A stretch of DNA of 64,000 nt, from the NCBI RefSeq assembly GCF_051201665.1, contig NZ_CP179210.1, positions 3,968,001 to 4,032,000 of the forward strand, read 5' to 3'. The stretch comes from Psychrobium sp051201665. Lineage in GTDB: Bacteria; Pseudomonadota; Gammaproteobacteria; Enterobacterales; Psychrobiaceae. The translations under genes were made by a program, and so were the position numbers. Numbering within the stretch: position 1 is the stretch's first letter; the number at the start of each line of letters is the position of its first letter. The notes under the pieces are model-generated. The model searched no databases. It was not told where the DNA came from and was given only the letters and a program-made list of their open reading frames with translations. Shown here in pieces: positions 18,344 to 26,175 of this stretch.

Positions 18344-18742
18344 ATGAATTTAGCTGAAAAATCATCTCTTACTGTTCGCTTGGATAAGTGGCTATGGGCA
18401 GCTCGATTCTATAAAACACGTTCCGTCGCTCGTGATATGGTTCAGTCTGGTAAAGTGTCATATAACAATCAACGCAGTAAGCCTAGCAAACTGGTTGAAA
18501 CTGGCGCCGTAGTTACCTTAAGGCAAGGTAACGACGTTAAAGAAGTGACAATACTTCAGTTGAGTGACCAACGCCGTGGTGCACCTATAGCACAAACACT
18601 TTACGAAGAAACAGCGACGAGTATCGCTAAGCGTCAACAAAATGCTGAGCTTCGTAGATTACATGCATTGGATAATCCACACCCAGAAAAGCGCCCAGAT
18701 AAAAAGCAACGCCGTAAAATTATTCAATTTAAAAATCAGTAG
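18344..18742 (+). CDS. hslR: Ribosome-associated heat shock protein Hsp15
   Basis: Hsp15 recycles free 50S subunits carrying nascent chains. The 132-residue protein has an N-terminal S4 RNA-binding domain (VRLDKWLWAARFYKTRSVAR, about 11-30; KVSYNNQRSKPSKLV) and a basic tail. Length matches E. coli (133). hslO follows 22 bp downstream, as in many gammaproteobacteria. Confidence 0.95.
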   Translation: MNLAEKSSLTVRLDKWLWAARFYKTRSVARDMVQSGKVSYNNQRSKPSKLVETGAVVTLRQGNDVKEVTILQLSDQRRGAPIAQTLYEETATSIAKRQQNAELRRLHALDNPHPEKRPDKKQRRKIIQFKNQ

Positions 18743-18764
18743 TCCTATATATCACTGGAATATT

Positions 18765-19625
18765 ATGAACGATCAATTAAACCGTTATTTATTCGATAAC
18801 GTCCACGTACGTGGCGAACTAGTACAAGTATCAAACACTTACCAAGAAATCATTAACAATCACGATTATCCAATGGCAGTTAACCAGCTCCTTGGCCAAT
18901 TGCTAGCCGCAACTTCAATGTTAACGGCTCTGTTAAAATTTGAAGGAGACATTGCCGTACAAATCCAAGGTGATGGCCCGATACCTGCGATGGTTGTTAA
19001 TGGTAATGACCAACAAGAACTACGTGGTGTTGCAAACATTACCGGTGAAGTAACAAGCACTAAATTAACCGAGTTATTCAAAAAAGGTTACATGGTTATC
19101 ACCATTACACCTAAACAAGGTGAGCGATACCAAGGTATTGTTGCTATAGATAAGGACACATTAGCGGAATGTCTTGAAGGATACTTTGAGCAATCAGAAC
19201 AATTAAAAACTCACTTTTGGCTTCGAGCTGATGATAGCAATGCAGCCGGACTAATGATTCAAGCATTACCAGAAGAAAGTGACGCTGATGATGATGGCTA
19301 CGGCAACCTTCACCAATTGAGTAACACAATTAAAGATGAAGAATTGTTTGAGCTTGAGCCACAAGTTATTTTAACTCGTTTATATCATCAAGAAGATGTT
19401 CGATTATTTGATCCTCAATCGCTTAGTTTTAAATGTACGTGTTCATTAGAACGCAGTGGTTCTGCAATTATTTCTATCGGTCGTGAAGAAGCAGAATCTA
19501 TTATCAGCGAGCAGGGAAATATTCAAATGCATTGTGATTATTGCAATACAAAATATGAATTTGGCAGTGATGAAATAGCGCAGTTATTCCATGATCCATC
19601 TGAAAATAATGATCAAGTGCACTAA
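18765..19625 (+). CDS. hslO: Redox-regulated chaperone Hsp33
   Basis: Hsp33 is a holdase activated by oxidation and unfolding. The chosen start at 18765 gives MNDQLNRYLFDNVHVRGEL and 286 residues; the longer frame from 18642 overlaps hslR and is not plausible. The zinc and redox switch is present as CTC near residue 230 and CDYC about 30 residues later (CXCX30CXXC). It is co-transcribed with hslR and ends at a terminator. Confidence 0.96.
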   Translation: MNDQLNRYLFDNVHVRGELVQVSNTYQEIINNHDYPMAVNQLLGQLLAATSMLTALLKFEGDIAVQIQGDGPIPAMVVNGNDQQELRGVANITGEVTSTKLTELFKKGYMVITITPKQGERYQGIVAIDKDTLAECLEGYFEQSEQLKTHFWLRADDSNAAGLMIQALPEESDADDDGYGNLHQLSNTIKDEELFELEPQVILTRLYHQEDVRLFDPQSLSFKCTCSLERSGSAIISIGREEAESIISEQGNIQMHCDYCNTKYEFGSDEIAQLFHDPSENNDQVH

Positions 19626-19676
19626 TATTTTGTAGCCCAATAAACTCAATCTCAAATTCGAATCATTTCAATCTAA

Positions 19677-19706
19677 TAGCCTGATTTAATAATCAGGCTT
19701 TTTTTA
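19677..19706 (+). terminator. Terminator after hslRO
   Basis: AGCCTGATT and AATCAGGCT form a hairpin followed by a run of seven T. Confidence 0.85.
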
Positions 19707-19724
19707 TCCTCCAAAACCACAAAA

Positions 19725-19739
19725 GTGAAAGACTTTCAC
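19725..19739. promoter_or_regulatory. 15-bp palindrome upstream of pckA
   Basis: GTGAAAGACTTTCAC is a perfect 6+3+6 inverted repeat, about 140 bp before a possible -10 (TACAAT, 19883-19888) and 230 bp before pckA. It could be an operator; no regulator is identified. Confidence 0.3.
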
Positions 19740-19966
19740 CACGACTTTCATAATTATTTTTGCATCTCAACTTCATCTCAAGCACCCATAAAACAACGGA
19801 TTAGACTAATTACCGTATGACTGTAAAGCACTTAATGACATTTTTATTAAATACGTGGTTTAAATCACACCCTAAGATCCTGTACAATCGCGTCAGAAAA
19901 TACGTTTGAATTACAAACCTTGATGTAATCATTACATACCACTTACCATCCTTAGGAGCTAGAAAA

Positions 19967-21589
19967 ATGACCGTCGCCACAGCTGGTAACAATACCACTA
20001 TCGATTTAACCCAATATGGTATTAACGACGTCCAAGAAGTAGTTTATAACCCGTCATATGACTTGTTATTTGAAGAAGAAACAAAAGCGGAATTATCTGG
20101 CTTTGATAAAGGCGTAGTAACGCAATCAGGCGCAGTATCTGTTGACACAGGGATTTTCACAGGCCGCTCTCCAAAAGATAAATATATTGTTCGTGATGAT
20201 GTAACACGCGATACAGTATGGTGGTCAGATCAAGGTAAAAATGACAACAAGCCAATGACACCTGAAACATGGGATTCATTAAAAGGCTTAGTATCAACAC
20301 AACTTTCAGGCAAGCGCTTGTTTGTTGTTGATACGTTTTGTGGCGCAAACGACGATACACGTCTGAAAGTTCGCTTTATTACTGAAGTTGCATGGCAAGC
20401 GCATTTCGTTAAAAACATGTTTATTCGCCCAACAGACGCAGAACTTGAAACCTTTGAACCAGACTTCGTTGTAATGAACGGCGCTAAAACTACAAACCCT
20501 AACTGGAAAGAGCAAGGCCTTAATTCAGAAAACTTTGTAGCCTTCAATCTAACTGAACGTATGCAGTTAATTGGCGGTACTTGGTATGGCGGCGAAATGA
20601 AAAAAGGTATGTTCTCAATGATGAACTACCTATTACCATTAAAAGGCATTGCATCAATGCACTGTAGTGCAAATGTAGGCGAAGACGGCGATACTGCAGT
20701 TTTCTTTGGCTTGTCAGGAACAGGTAAAACAACATTATCAACTGATCCAAAACGTCAACTAATTGGTGATGACGAGCATGGCTGGGATGATAACGGTGTA
20801 TTTAACTTCGAAGGTGGTTGTTATGCTAAAACCATCAACTTAAGTGAAGAAAACGAACCAGATATCTACAACGCAATTCGTCGCGATGCATTATTAGAAA
20901 ATGTAACAGTAGATAGCGATGGTAAGATTGATTACGATGATAACTCAAAAACTGAGAATACGCGTGTATCTTACCCAATTCACCATATTGAAAATATTGT
21001 TAAACCTGTTTCTAAAGCGGGGCATGCGAAGAAAGTTATCTTCCTAACTGCTGATGCATTCGGTGTACTACCACCTGTGTCTAAATTGACACCAGAGCAA
21101 ACACGTTACTATTTCTTATCGGGTTTCACCGCTAAATTAGCTGGTACTGAACGTGGTATCACAGAACCAACACCAACATTCTCTTCTTGTTTTGGTGCGG
21201 CTTTCTTAAGCTTACATCCGACGCAATACGCAGAAGTACTAACCAAGCGAATGGAAGATGCTGGTGCAACTGCTTATTTAGTAAATACTGGTTGGAATGG
21301 CACTGGAAAACGCATTTCGATCAAAGCAACTCGTGCCATTATTGATGCTATTCTTGACGGTTCAATCGATAACGTAGAATGTCAAAATCTACCTCACTTT
21401 AACCTGAGTGTTCCAACACAAGTAGGTGGTGTTGAGGGTGATATTTTAGACCCACGCGACACTTATCAGGATGCTAGCGAATGGGAAGAAAAAGCCGAGG
21501 ACTTAGCAAAACGCTTTGTTAACAACTTCGAGAAGTTCACTGATACTGATGAAGGTAAGGCGTTAGTCGCTGCTGGCCCAAGCCTTTAA
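19967..21589 (+). CDS. pckA: Phosphoenolpyruvate carboxykinase (ATP)
   Basis: Converts oxaloacetate and ATP to phosphoenolpyruvate, CO2 and ADP, the first step of gluconeogenesis. The 540-residue protein has the P-loop FFGLSGTGKTTLS (about 246-258), the metal site LIGDDEHGW (about 265-273), the GRSPKDKYIV segment (about 68-77) and the substrate segment HCSANVG. AGGAG precedes the ATG. The 340-bp gap upstream holds the hslO terminator, a palindrome and AT-rich promoter-like sequence. It is monocistronic with its own terminator. Confidence 0.97.
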   Translation: MTVATAGNNTTIDLTQYGINDVQEVVYNPSYDLLFEEETKAELSGFDKGVVTQSGAVSVDTGIFTGRSPKDKYIVRDDVTRDTVWWSDQGKNDNKPMTPETWDSLKGLVSTQLSGKRLFVVDTFCGANDDTRLKVRFITEVAWQAHFVKNMFIRPTDAELETFEPDFVVMNGAKTTNPNWKEQGLNSENFVAFNLTERMQLIGGTWYGGEMKKGMFSMMNYLLPLKGIASMHCSANVGEDGDTAVFFGLSGTGKTTLSTDPKRQLIGDDEHGWDDNGVFNFEGGCYAKTINLSEENEPDIYNAIRRDALLENVTVDSDGKIDYDDNSKTENTRVSYPIHHIENIVKPVSKAGHAKKVIFLTADAFGVLPPVSKLTPEQTRYYFLSGFTAKLAGTERGITEPTPTFSSCFGAAFLSLHPTQYAEVLTKRMEDAGATAYLVNTGWNGTGKRISIKATRAIIDAILDGSIDNVECQNLPHFNLSVPTQVGGVEGDILDPRDTYQDASEWEEKAEDLAKRFVNNFEKFTDTDEGKALVAAGPSL

Positions 21590-21612
21590 TTCATTAACAT
21601 TATCGTATAAAT

Positions 21613-21649
21613 AAAGACCGCCTAGGTATCTATCCTAGGCGGTCTTTTT
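21613..21649 (+). terminator. Strong terminator after pckA
   Basis: A perfect 14-bp stem (21613-21626 with 21634-21647), built on GACCGCCTAGG, with a 7-nt loop and a T-run on the plus side. Confidence 0.92.
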
Positions 21650-21705
21650 ATTTATGTCAGTCACAATGCTAAACTAGATCATTATTTACAATAATCATAA
21701 AAACT

Positions 21706-21879
21706 ATGACAGATTTAATCGAAAAACCAGAGAAGCCCCTCGATGATGATTGCTGCGGCGGCGGTTCGTGTTGTCCTTGTGTTTGGGATCATTTCTACGA
21801 ACAAATGAGTATCTATAGAAAACAACAACGAGAAATAGCGGCACAGGCGGAAGCGAACAATTCAGATCCGAATAATTAA
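21706..21879 (+). CDS. Small Cys-rich protein, oxidoreductase-like domain
   Basis: A 57-residue ORF starting MTDLIEKPEKPLDDD and containing CCGGGSCCPCVWDHFYEQ, the pattern of the oxidoreductase-like N-terminal family (PF09791 type), which has conserved cysteines followed by CVWDxY. Five cysteines fall within ten residues, suggesting metal binding; function is unknown. It ends exactly where the convergent MAPEG gene ends. No strong ribosome site is visible, but the family match and coding pattern make it credible. Confidence 0.72.
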   Translation: MTDLIEKPEKPLDDDCCGGGSCCPCVWDHFYEQMSIYRKQQREIAAQAEANNSDPNN

Positions 21880-22266
21880 TTAAATCATCGATAATAAAAT
21901 AATCGAAAAGCTCGATACAGTCGCCACAGCCCACAATACCGACCGTACTATATTTATATTTAAATAATACATCGCACTATAAAAAATCCGAGCTACAATA
22001 TGTGCGATGGCTAAATAAACAACTTCCTGACTCGTAGTGTTCGTCGCCATCGCTGTTGACATTGCGATCCCAAAAATTATCAACGCTTCAAATGCATTTT
22101 GATGAGCCGCTAAAGCGCGAGCCCCGAACCCAGTTAACTGGGCTTGCTGCTGTCTTGGATGGCGATTGTCATAGCCACCATTTCTATGCATTGCGATAGC
22201 AACTGGAATTTTCGAGAAATAAGGCAATAACGCACCAATAAAAGTTAATAAAATAAGCGTGTTCAT
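21880..22266 (-). CDS. MAPEG family membrane protein
   Basis: A 128-residue inner-membrane protein with about four TM helices. The segment RALAAHQNAFEALIIFG (about 60-76) is characteristic of the MAPEG superfamily (eicosanoid and glutathione-related membrane proteins). Bacterial members of this group are mostly uncharacterised. The start MNTLILLTFIGALLPYF is preferred over an in-frame ATG 16 codons upstream, because it begins directly with the first TM helix. Confidence 0.82.
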   Translation of the reverse strand: MNTLILLTFIGALLPYFSKIPVAIAMHRNGGYDNRHPRQQQAQLTGFGARALAAHQNAFEALIIFGIAMSTAMATNTTSQEVVYLAIAHIVARIFYSAMYYLNINIVRSVLWAVATVSSFSIILLSMI

Positions 22267-22349
22267 CAAATACTCAACATGATAATTTGGTTGTAAGTAA
22301 ATGAAACATATCACAGACTCTAAATAATCTATAAATATTGGGATGACAA

Positions 22350-23243
22350 TTGAAAATTAAATTTTGCGTTATAGCAGCTGTCATAATGAGTGTCATACCG
22401 ACGAAGTGCCTATACGCAAATATCAATGCTTGGCCACACATTAGTTATATTAGTAATAGCTTTCTTGAAGTTGGTTTAGGTGCTGAACATGGTAAAAGCC
22501 ACAACCTAAACCTACGAAAGTGGAATAAACCTTTACGTATATATGTTGAGCATCAAATAGGGGATCAGCCACTACATGATCAATTGCTAGACGCTCACAT
22601 CAGTCAACTCGTAAAAATTACAAACTTTGACATCAGCCGAGTGAAAAATAAATCAGAAGCTAACGTTTATTATTACTTCACGAAACAATCAATCCTTCCT
22701 AGCCTAGTTCAAAATGAACTAGATCAGTCTGTTGTTGAATATTTGCACGGCGCAATTTGTCTAGCTAATGTAAAAACAGATAAAGGTAATAACATTATAT
22801 CCGCCCATATATTTATTCCAGTTGACCAAGCTCGAATGCATGGTAAATTGGTTGCTTGCATCGTCGAAGAGCTAACTCAATCTTTAGGGCTAATCAGGGA
22901 TTCCGATCTTGTATTTCCATCAATATTCAACGATAAAACACGAAATGCATTATTAACTGGATTGGATGAAATATTACTACGGCTATTAGCTGAAGATACT
23001 GTAAAAGCAGGAATGTCACGCGAGGAGCTGGAACCAATTCTTCATTCCATACTGATGAAGTACCAACGTCAAGGATTAATAAGAACAGCAGAACAAAGAG
23101 TTCAAGAAGGTGCCTTATACGAAATGCTCGGCTTCAAACGCCGTAAAAATGCCAATAATAAGATGACGAAATCATCATCAAAATATCGCCCATTAAGTGC
23201 AATAGATCTCATAAAAGCAGCTAATAATAAAATATCCAACTAG
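22350..23243 (+). CDS. DUF2927-like secreted protein, function unknown
   Basis: A 297-residue protein with an apparent signal peptide (MKIKFCVIAAVIMSVIPTKC; Cys at 20 could even be lipidated). The core CIVEELTQSLGLIRDSD (about 170-186) followed by PSIFND recalls DUF2927 proteins, which carry a metallopeptidase-like EELTQ motif but have no defined function. The start is TTG after GGGATGA. The C-terminal 50 residues are basic and look disordered. No partner gene is evident. Confidence 0.65.
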   Translation: MKIKFCVIAAVIMSVIPTKCLYANINAWPHISYISNSFLEVGLGAEHGKSHNLNLRKWNKPLRIYVEHQIGDQPLHDQLLDAHISQLVKITNFDISRVKNKSEANVYYYFTKQSILPSLVQNELDQSVVEYLHGAICLANVKTDKGNNIISAHIFIPVDQARMHGKLVACIVEELTQSLGLIRDSDLVFPSIFNDKTRNALLTGLDEILLRLLAEDTVKAGMSREELEPILHSILMKYQRQGLIRTAEQRVQEGALYEMLGFKRRKNANNKMTKSSSKYRPLSAIDLIKAANNKISN

Positions 23244-23450
23244 CCACTCAAAACCTAATCGATAATATCTAAATTAGCCTAATAATAAGAAATAGGCTAA
23301 CAGATTAAAAGCTAACTAACCAACGTTTGGAGTAAATCTATCTAACTGATAAACGGCAACAGAATTAGAACTACGCAGTAGCCTTTTAAATAAATAACTG
23401 CATAAATGGATGAACTCAAATTTATCTTAAACTTGAATTTATACGCAAAA
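23244..23450. other. AT-rich intergenic stretch, no gene seen
   Basis: About 200 bp of AT-rich sequence between the DUF2927 gene and the first 5S-like module. No convincing ORF, RNA gene or repeat is visible. Confidence 0.6.
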
Positions 23451-23451
23451 A

Positions 23452-23486
23452 CAAAAAAAGCCTCCCCAGCCAATGCGGTGCTTTCC
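23452..23486 (-). terminator. Terminator-like end of 5S-like module A
   Basis: On the minus strand an imperfect GC-rich stem (AAAGCACCGC with GGGGAGGCTTT) is followed by TTTTTTTGTTTTT. It directly follows a 5S-like 3' tag, the same arrangement as behind the true 5S gene. Confidence 0.6.
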
Positions 23487-23487
23487 C

Positions 23488-23518
23488 CTAAATAGATGTC
23501 TAGCAATGTCCTACTCTC
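23488..23518 (-). pseudogene. 5S rRNA 3'-end remnant A
   Basis: On the minus strand this segment contains GAGAGTAGGACATTGCTAGA followed by CATCTATTTAG. It differs at three positions in 24 from the 3' end of the true 5S gene at 26176-26295, plus the adjoining trailer. The rest of 5S is absent: a 47-bp inverted repeat takes its place upstream. Confidence 0.75.
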
Positions 23519-23564
23519 TTGATTCGAAGTCCCTCGAACATTGTTCGAGGAAACAAGAATCAAG
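23518..23564. repeat. Hairpin preceding 5S remnant A
   Basis: The outer arms CTTGATTC (23518-23525) and GAATCAAG (23557-23564) enclose an inner perfect hairpin, CCTCGAAC with GTTCGAGG (23532-23550). On the minus strand it sits directly 5' of the 5S-like tag. Confidence 0.75.
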
Positions 23565-23654
23565 CAAACTAAGGAAGGTCAGTCGCTCAGCAACACAACT
23601 TTTTCCGACGTTGATGATACCTGTCATCACGCGTCAATCACTAAACGTCAGAAA

Positions 23655-23687
23655 ACAAAAAAGCCGCTACATTTCTGTAGCGGCTTT
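23655..23687 (-). terminator. Terminator of 5S-like module B
   Basis: On the minus strand, AAAGCCGCTACA and TGTAGCGGCTTT form a perfect 12-bp stem followed by TTTTGTTTT. It directly follows the second 5S-like tag. Confidence 0.9.
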
Positions 23688-23770
23688 CTCTAAATAGGTG
23701 TCTAGCAATGACGTGCAAGGATGCACTAATGCCGCGAGCACAGGATGTGCAAGAGCGGTGTCCTACTCTC
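23688..23770 (-). pseudogene. 5S rRNA 3'-end remnant B, split by 49 bp
   Basis: Same tag as remnant A, with the shared derived change GCTAGACA instead of the GCCAAACA of real 5S. It is interrupted between GAGAGTAGGAC (minus strand) and ATTGC by about 49 bp (23711-23759), which contains the near-repeats GTGCAAGGATGCAC and GCACAGGATGTGC. Sharing the derived bases means A and B descend from one diverged copy. Confidence 0.7.
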
Positions 23771-23775
23771 TTGAG

Positions 23776-23810
23776 CCTTGTTGCGTCGTACAGCGTTCGA
23801 CGCAACAAGG
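23776..23810. repeat. 13-bp perfect hairpin preceding 5S remnant B
   Basis: CCTTGTTGCGTCG (23776-23788) and CGACGCAACAAGG (23798-23810) form a perfect stem with a 9-nt loop, just 5' of the tag on the minus strand. It is a different sequence from the module A hairpin but in the same position. Confidence 0.85.
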
Positions 23811-23827
23811 CGAAAGCAAGTTGGGGA

Positions 23828-23851
23828 CAAAATGGCAGGAAAGCCATTTTG
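23828..23851. repeat. 9-bp hairpin between IS21 and module B
   Basis: CAAAATGGC and GCCATTTTG form a perfect stem around AGGAAA. It is one of several palindromes chained between the IS and the module B hairpin. Confidence 0.7.
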
Positions 23852-23975
23852 CACAGCGTAAGCTGCCCGAAGGGTGAGCTACATGGATGTCACCAACGGT
23901 GCAAAAATGACCCACTAACATCGATCCAAAATTGACCCACCGATGTATCATTTATTTATTTTTAGGTGATACGGT

Positions 23976-25001
23976 ATGTTAACGAAGGAGCTATTTGTGG
24001 ATATTAAAGTCCTGCATAAACAAGGCAAAAGCATTCGCGCCATTGCCAAGGAATTAAACGTATCGCGCAATACTGTGCGTAAATATTTAAGAGGATATGA
24101 CGTGCCTCATTATACAAAACGACATTCACCTCCGACTAAACTCAGTCCCTTCCATGAGTATATTCAAGGTCGAATAAATGCTGCAAAACCACACTGGATC
24201 CCAGCTGTTGTTTTGTTGTCAGAAATAAAATCTAGAGGTTATCAAGGTGGAATAACGCAACTCAGGGTGTATTTATCCCCTTTCAAGCAATTAACACCAG
24301 AGCCTATTGTTCGATTTGAAACCGGTCCGGGTCAACAAATGCAAATAGACTTCACCACGATTAAACGCGGAAAGCTTACCATTAAGGCGTTTGTGGCAAC
24401 CCTTGGCTATTCACGAGCCTGCTACGTCTATTTTTATGACCATGAGCGAACAGAAGCATGGATGGACGGATTAAGGGAAGCATTTCACTATTTTGGCGGC
24501 GTTCCAAAACAAGTGTTATGCGACAACGCTAAAGCATTAGTTATTGAGCGCGATGTTTACGGTGAAGGAAAGCACCGTTGGAATCAATCGTTTCTTGATT
24601 TGGCTGAGGAATATGGTTTTCAACCCAAAGCATGTCGGCCGTATCGTGCTAAAACCAAGGGGAAAGTTGAACGATTTAACCATTACTTGAAGAATAGCTT
24701 TGTTGTACCACTGCATGCAACGCTCAAGCAAGCGGGCTTATCGTTAGATTGTGCAAATGCCAATAGCAAAATTGGCGGATGGCTAAACGATGTCGCCCAC
24801 CAACGTATTCATGGTACGACCGCACAAAAGCCGCAATACCTCCTTGATGAAGAAGTGGCGTACTTACAACCGCTTCCACAAAAACTTCACAGCAGTTTGG
24901 ATTTAAAGAGCAGCGCATTAGTGTCGTTTATTGCGCCCATTGATATTGAATGCTATCAACACCCGATATCTGTTTACAGTGAACTACTGGAGCAACTATG
25001 A
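23976..25001 (+). CDS. istA: IS21-family transposase IstA
   Basis: The cointegrase/transposase of the element. The 341-residue protein has an N-terminal HTH (KSIRAIAKELNVSRNTVRKY, about 17-36) and a DDE core with QIDFT (Asp about 125), LCDNAK (Asp about 186) and KVERFNHYL (Glu about 229). It belongs to the shorter IstA group, at about 340 residues. Its stop overlaps the istB start in ATGA, so the pair is translationally coupled. No frameshift is seen. Confidence 0.95.
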   Translation: MLTKELFVDIKVLHKQGKSIRAIAKELNVSRNTVRKYLRGYDVPHYTKRHSPPTKLSPFHEYIQGRINAAKPHWIPAVVLLSEIKSRGYQGGITQLRVYLSPFKQLTPEPIVRFETGPGQQMQIDFTTIKRGKLTIKAFVATLGYSRACYVYFYDHERTEAWMDGLREAFHYFGGVPKQVLCDNAKALVIERDVYGEGKHRWNQSFLDLAEEYGFQPKACRPYRAKTKGKVERFNHYLKNSFVVPLHATLKQAGLSLDCANANSKIGGWLNDVAHQRIHGTTAQKPQYLLDEEVAYLQPLPQKLHSSLDLKSSALVSFIAPIDIECYQHPISVYSELLEQL

Positions 25002-25771
25002 GTATTCAACATGAACAAATCGCTTCAATATGTGAGCAACTCAATTTAAGAAATATAGAAAACAACTGGCCTAACATTGCGAGTCGATGCGTCAAAAATG
25101 AAAGTAGTTATGCTGACTTTTTGTATCAGATCCTCACTAGCGAGTTAGAGAATAAGTATGATCGGGCGCGAGAAATCATGCTAAAAATGTCCGGTTTTCC
25201 AAGCATCAAAACACTAGACCAATTTAACTTCAAGATTGCAACAGGGGCACCACGTAAAGCGATAACGGAGCTAAGCTCGCTTGCCTTTATTGAGCGGTGT
25301 GAGAATGTCATTTTACTAGGTCCAAGTGGTACAGGTAAAACGCACTTAGCCATTGCGTTAGGTTATAAAGCCATTGAGCAACGCAAGAAAACACGTTTTA
25401 TCAGTGCCGCAGATTTAATGCTTCAGCTAAGCAGTGCACAGCGGCAAGGAAAATTGAAAAGCTACATGCAACGCTCTATTCTTGCTCCTCGGTTGCTAAT
25501 CATCGATGAGATAGGCTATTTACCATTTGGCCGTGATGAAGCAAATCTATTTTTTAATGTCATTGCCAAGCGTTATGAAAAAGGCAGTTTGATTCTAACG
25601 AGCAATTTACCCTTTGGACAGTGGCCGAGCGCCTTTTCAGATGATGCAACTTTAACAGCGGCCATGTTAGATCGCGTACTACATCACTCTCATGTGTTGC
25701 AATTAACTGGCGAAAGCTATCGATTAAGAGAAAAAAGAAAAGCGGGTATTATTGATACCTATCAAGACTAA
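24998..25771 (+). CDS. istB: IS21-family helper ATPase IstB
   Basis: An AAA+ ATPase related to DnaC that assists IstA in target selection. The 257-residue protein has Walker A LLGPSGTGKTHLA (about 104-116) and Walker B LLIIDEIGYLPF (about 164-175). It is full length and overlaps istA by 4 bp. The right inverted repeat follows 20-60 bp after the stop. Confidence 0.95.
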   Translation: MSIQHEQIASICEQLNLRNIENNWPNIASRCVKNESSYADFLYQILTSELENKYDRAREIMLKMSGFPSIKTLDQFNFKIATGAPRKAITELSSLAFIERCENVILLGPSGTGKTHLAIALGYKAIEQRKKTRFISAADLMLQLSSAQRQGKLKSYMQRSILAPRLLIIDEIGYLPFGRDEANLFFNVIAKRYEKGSLILTSNLPFGQWPSAFSDDATLTAAMLDRVLHHSHVLQLTGESYRLREKRKAGIIDTYQD

Positions 25772-25840
25772 CTGGGTCAGTTTTCAATCGATGAATTACT
25801 GAAAAAGTGGGTCAATTTTAAACCGTTGTTGACACATGGA

Positions 25841-25944
25841 TGTAGCGAATGAATCCCGGCGAAGCAGCGGGTGAACATCGGGAGCAGGACTGCGCGGTAG
25901 CGCTTTAGGCGTGAGGCCCCGTCATTACGATGAAGCCACAGTAA
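25841..25944. other. GC-rich palindromic flank right of the IS
   Basis: About 100 bp between the IS and the 157-bp repeat. Without the IS and one target copy it joins its left counterpart into GCTACATGGATGTAGC, a 7-bp perfect palindrome. Further short inverted repeats occur, such as CCCGGCGAAGCAGCGGG. No ORF or RNA gene is recognised. Confidence 0.5.
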
Positions 25945-26101
25945 TACCAATTGCATTAAATATTTGCCCACTTGTACTTGTTAAAATTAACTAAAATGGC
26001 GTTGCTCTCAATCCTAATAGCCAGCTATTAGTCAATCGAGCGCCTTGTTTTAGCTGATTTTCTCTACGCACAACAAGATCACTTACTTAATGCAATTGGT
26101 A
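25945..26101 (+). repeat. 157-bp palindromic repeat, copy 2 (forward)
   Basis: Full copy with perfect terminal inverted repeats TACCAATTGCATTAA and TTAATGCAATTGGTA. It lies between the IS21 flank and the 5S terminator, and is flanked by TAA on the left and TAA on the right. Confidence 0.93.
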
Positions 26102-26131
26102 TAATAGGTAAAATTCAAAGTCGTAAAATGC

Positions 26132-26161
26132 AAAAGGCCCCGTGTATTTCTACACGGGGCC
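26132..26161 (-). terminator. Terminator of the rRNA operon
   Basis: On the minus strand, GGCCCCGTGTA and TACACGGGGCC form a stem followed by TTTTG, 15 bp past the 5S 3' end. Confidence 0.88.
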
Positions 26162-26175
26162 TCTCGACTAAATAG

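Larger units (their letters stand above)
23888..25834 (+). mobile_element. IS21-family insertion sequence, 1947 bp
   Basis: Terminal inverted repeats begin TGTCACCAACGGTGCAAAAA on the left and, reverse-complemented, TGTCAACAACGGTTTAAAAT on the right; both run on into TGACCCACT. A second TGACCCA repeat lies inside each end, as in the multiple transposase sites of IS21. CATGGA flanks both sides (23882-23887 and 25835-25840) as the target duplication. It carries intact overlapping istA and istB. The insertion splits a palindromic sequence downstream of the rRNA operon. Confidence 0.93.

Noticed and set aside
18642..18764. Upstream extension of hslO overlapping hslR
   Set aside because: Homology to Hsp33 begins at MNDQLNRYLFDN; the extension is out-of-frame hslR sequence.
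23473..23951. Frames of 60-75 codons over the 5S-like modules
   Set aside because: They cross strong hairpins and terminators and read both strands of the same palindromes; not coding-like.
25777..25971. Short minus-strand frame beginning MGKYLMQL near the IS right end
   Set aside because: It starts inside the 157-bp repeat and runs through palindromic DNA into the IS end; there is no family match.
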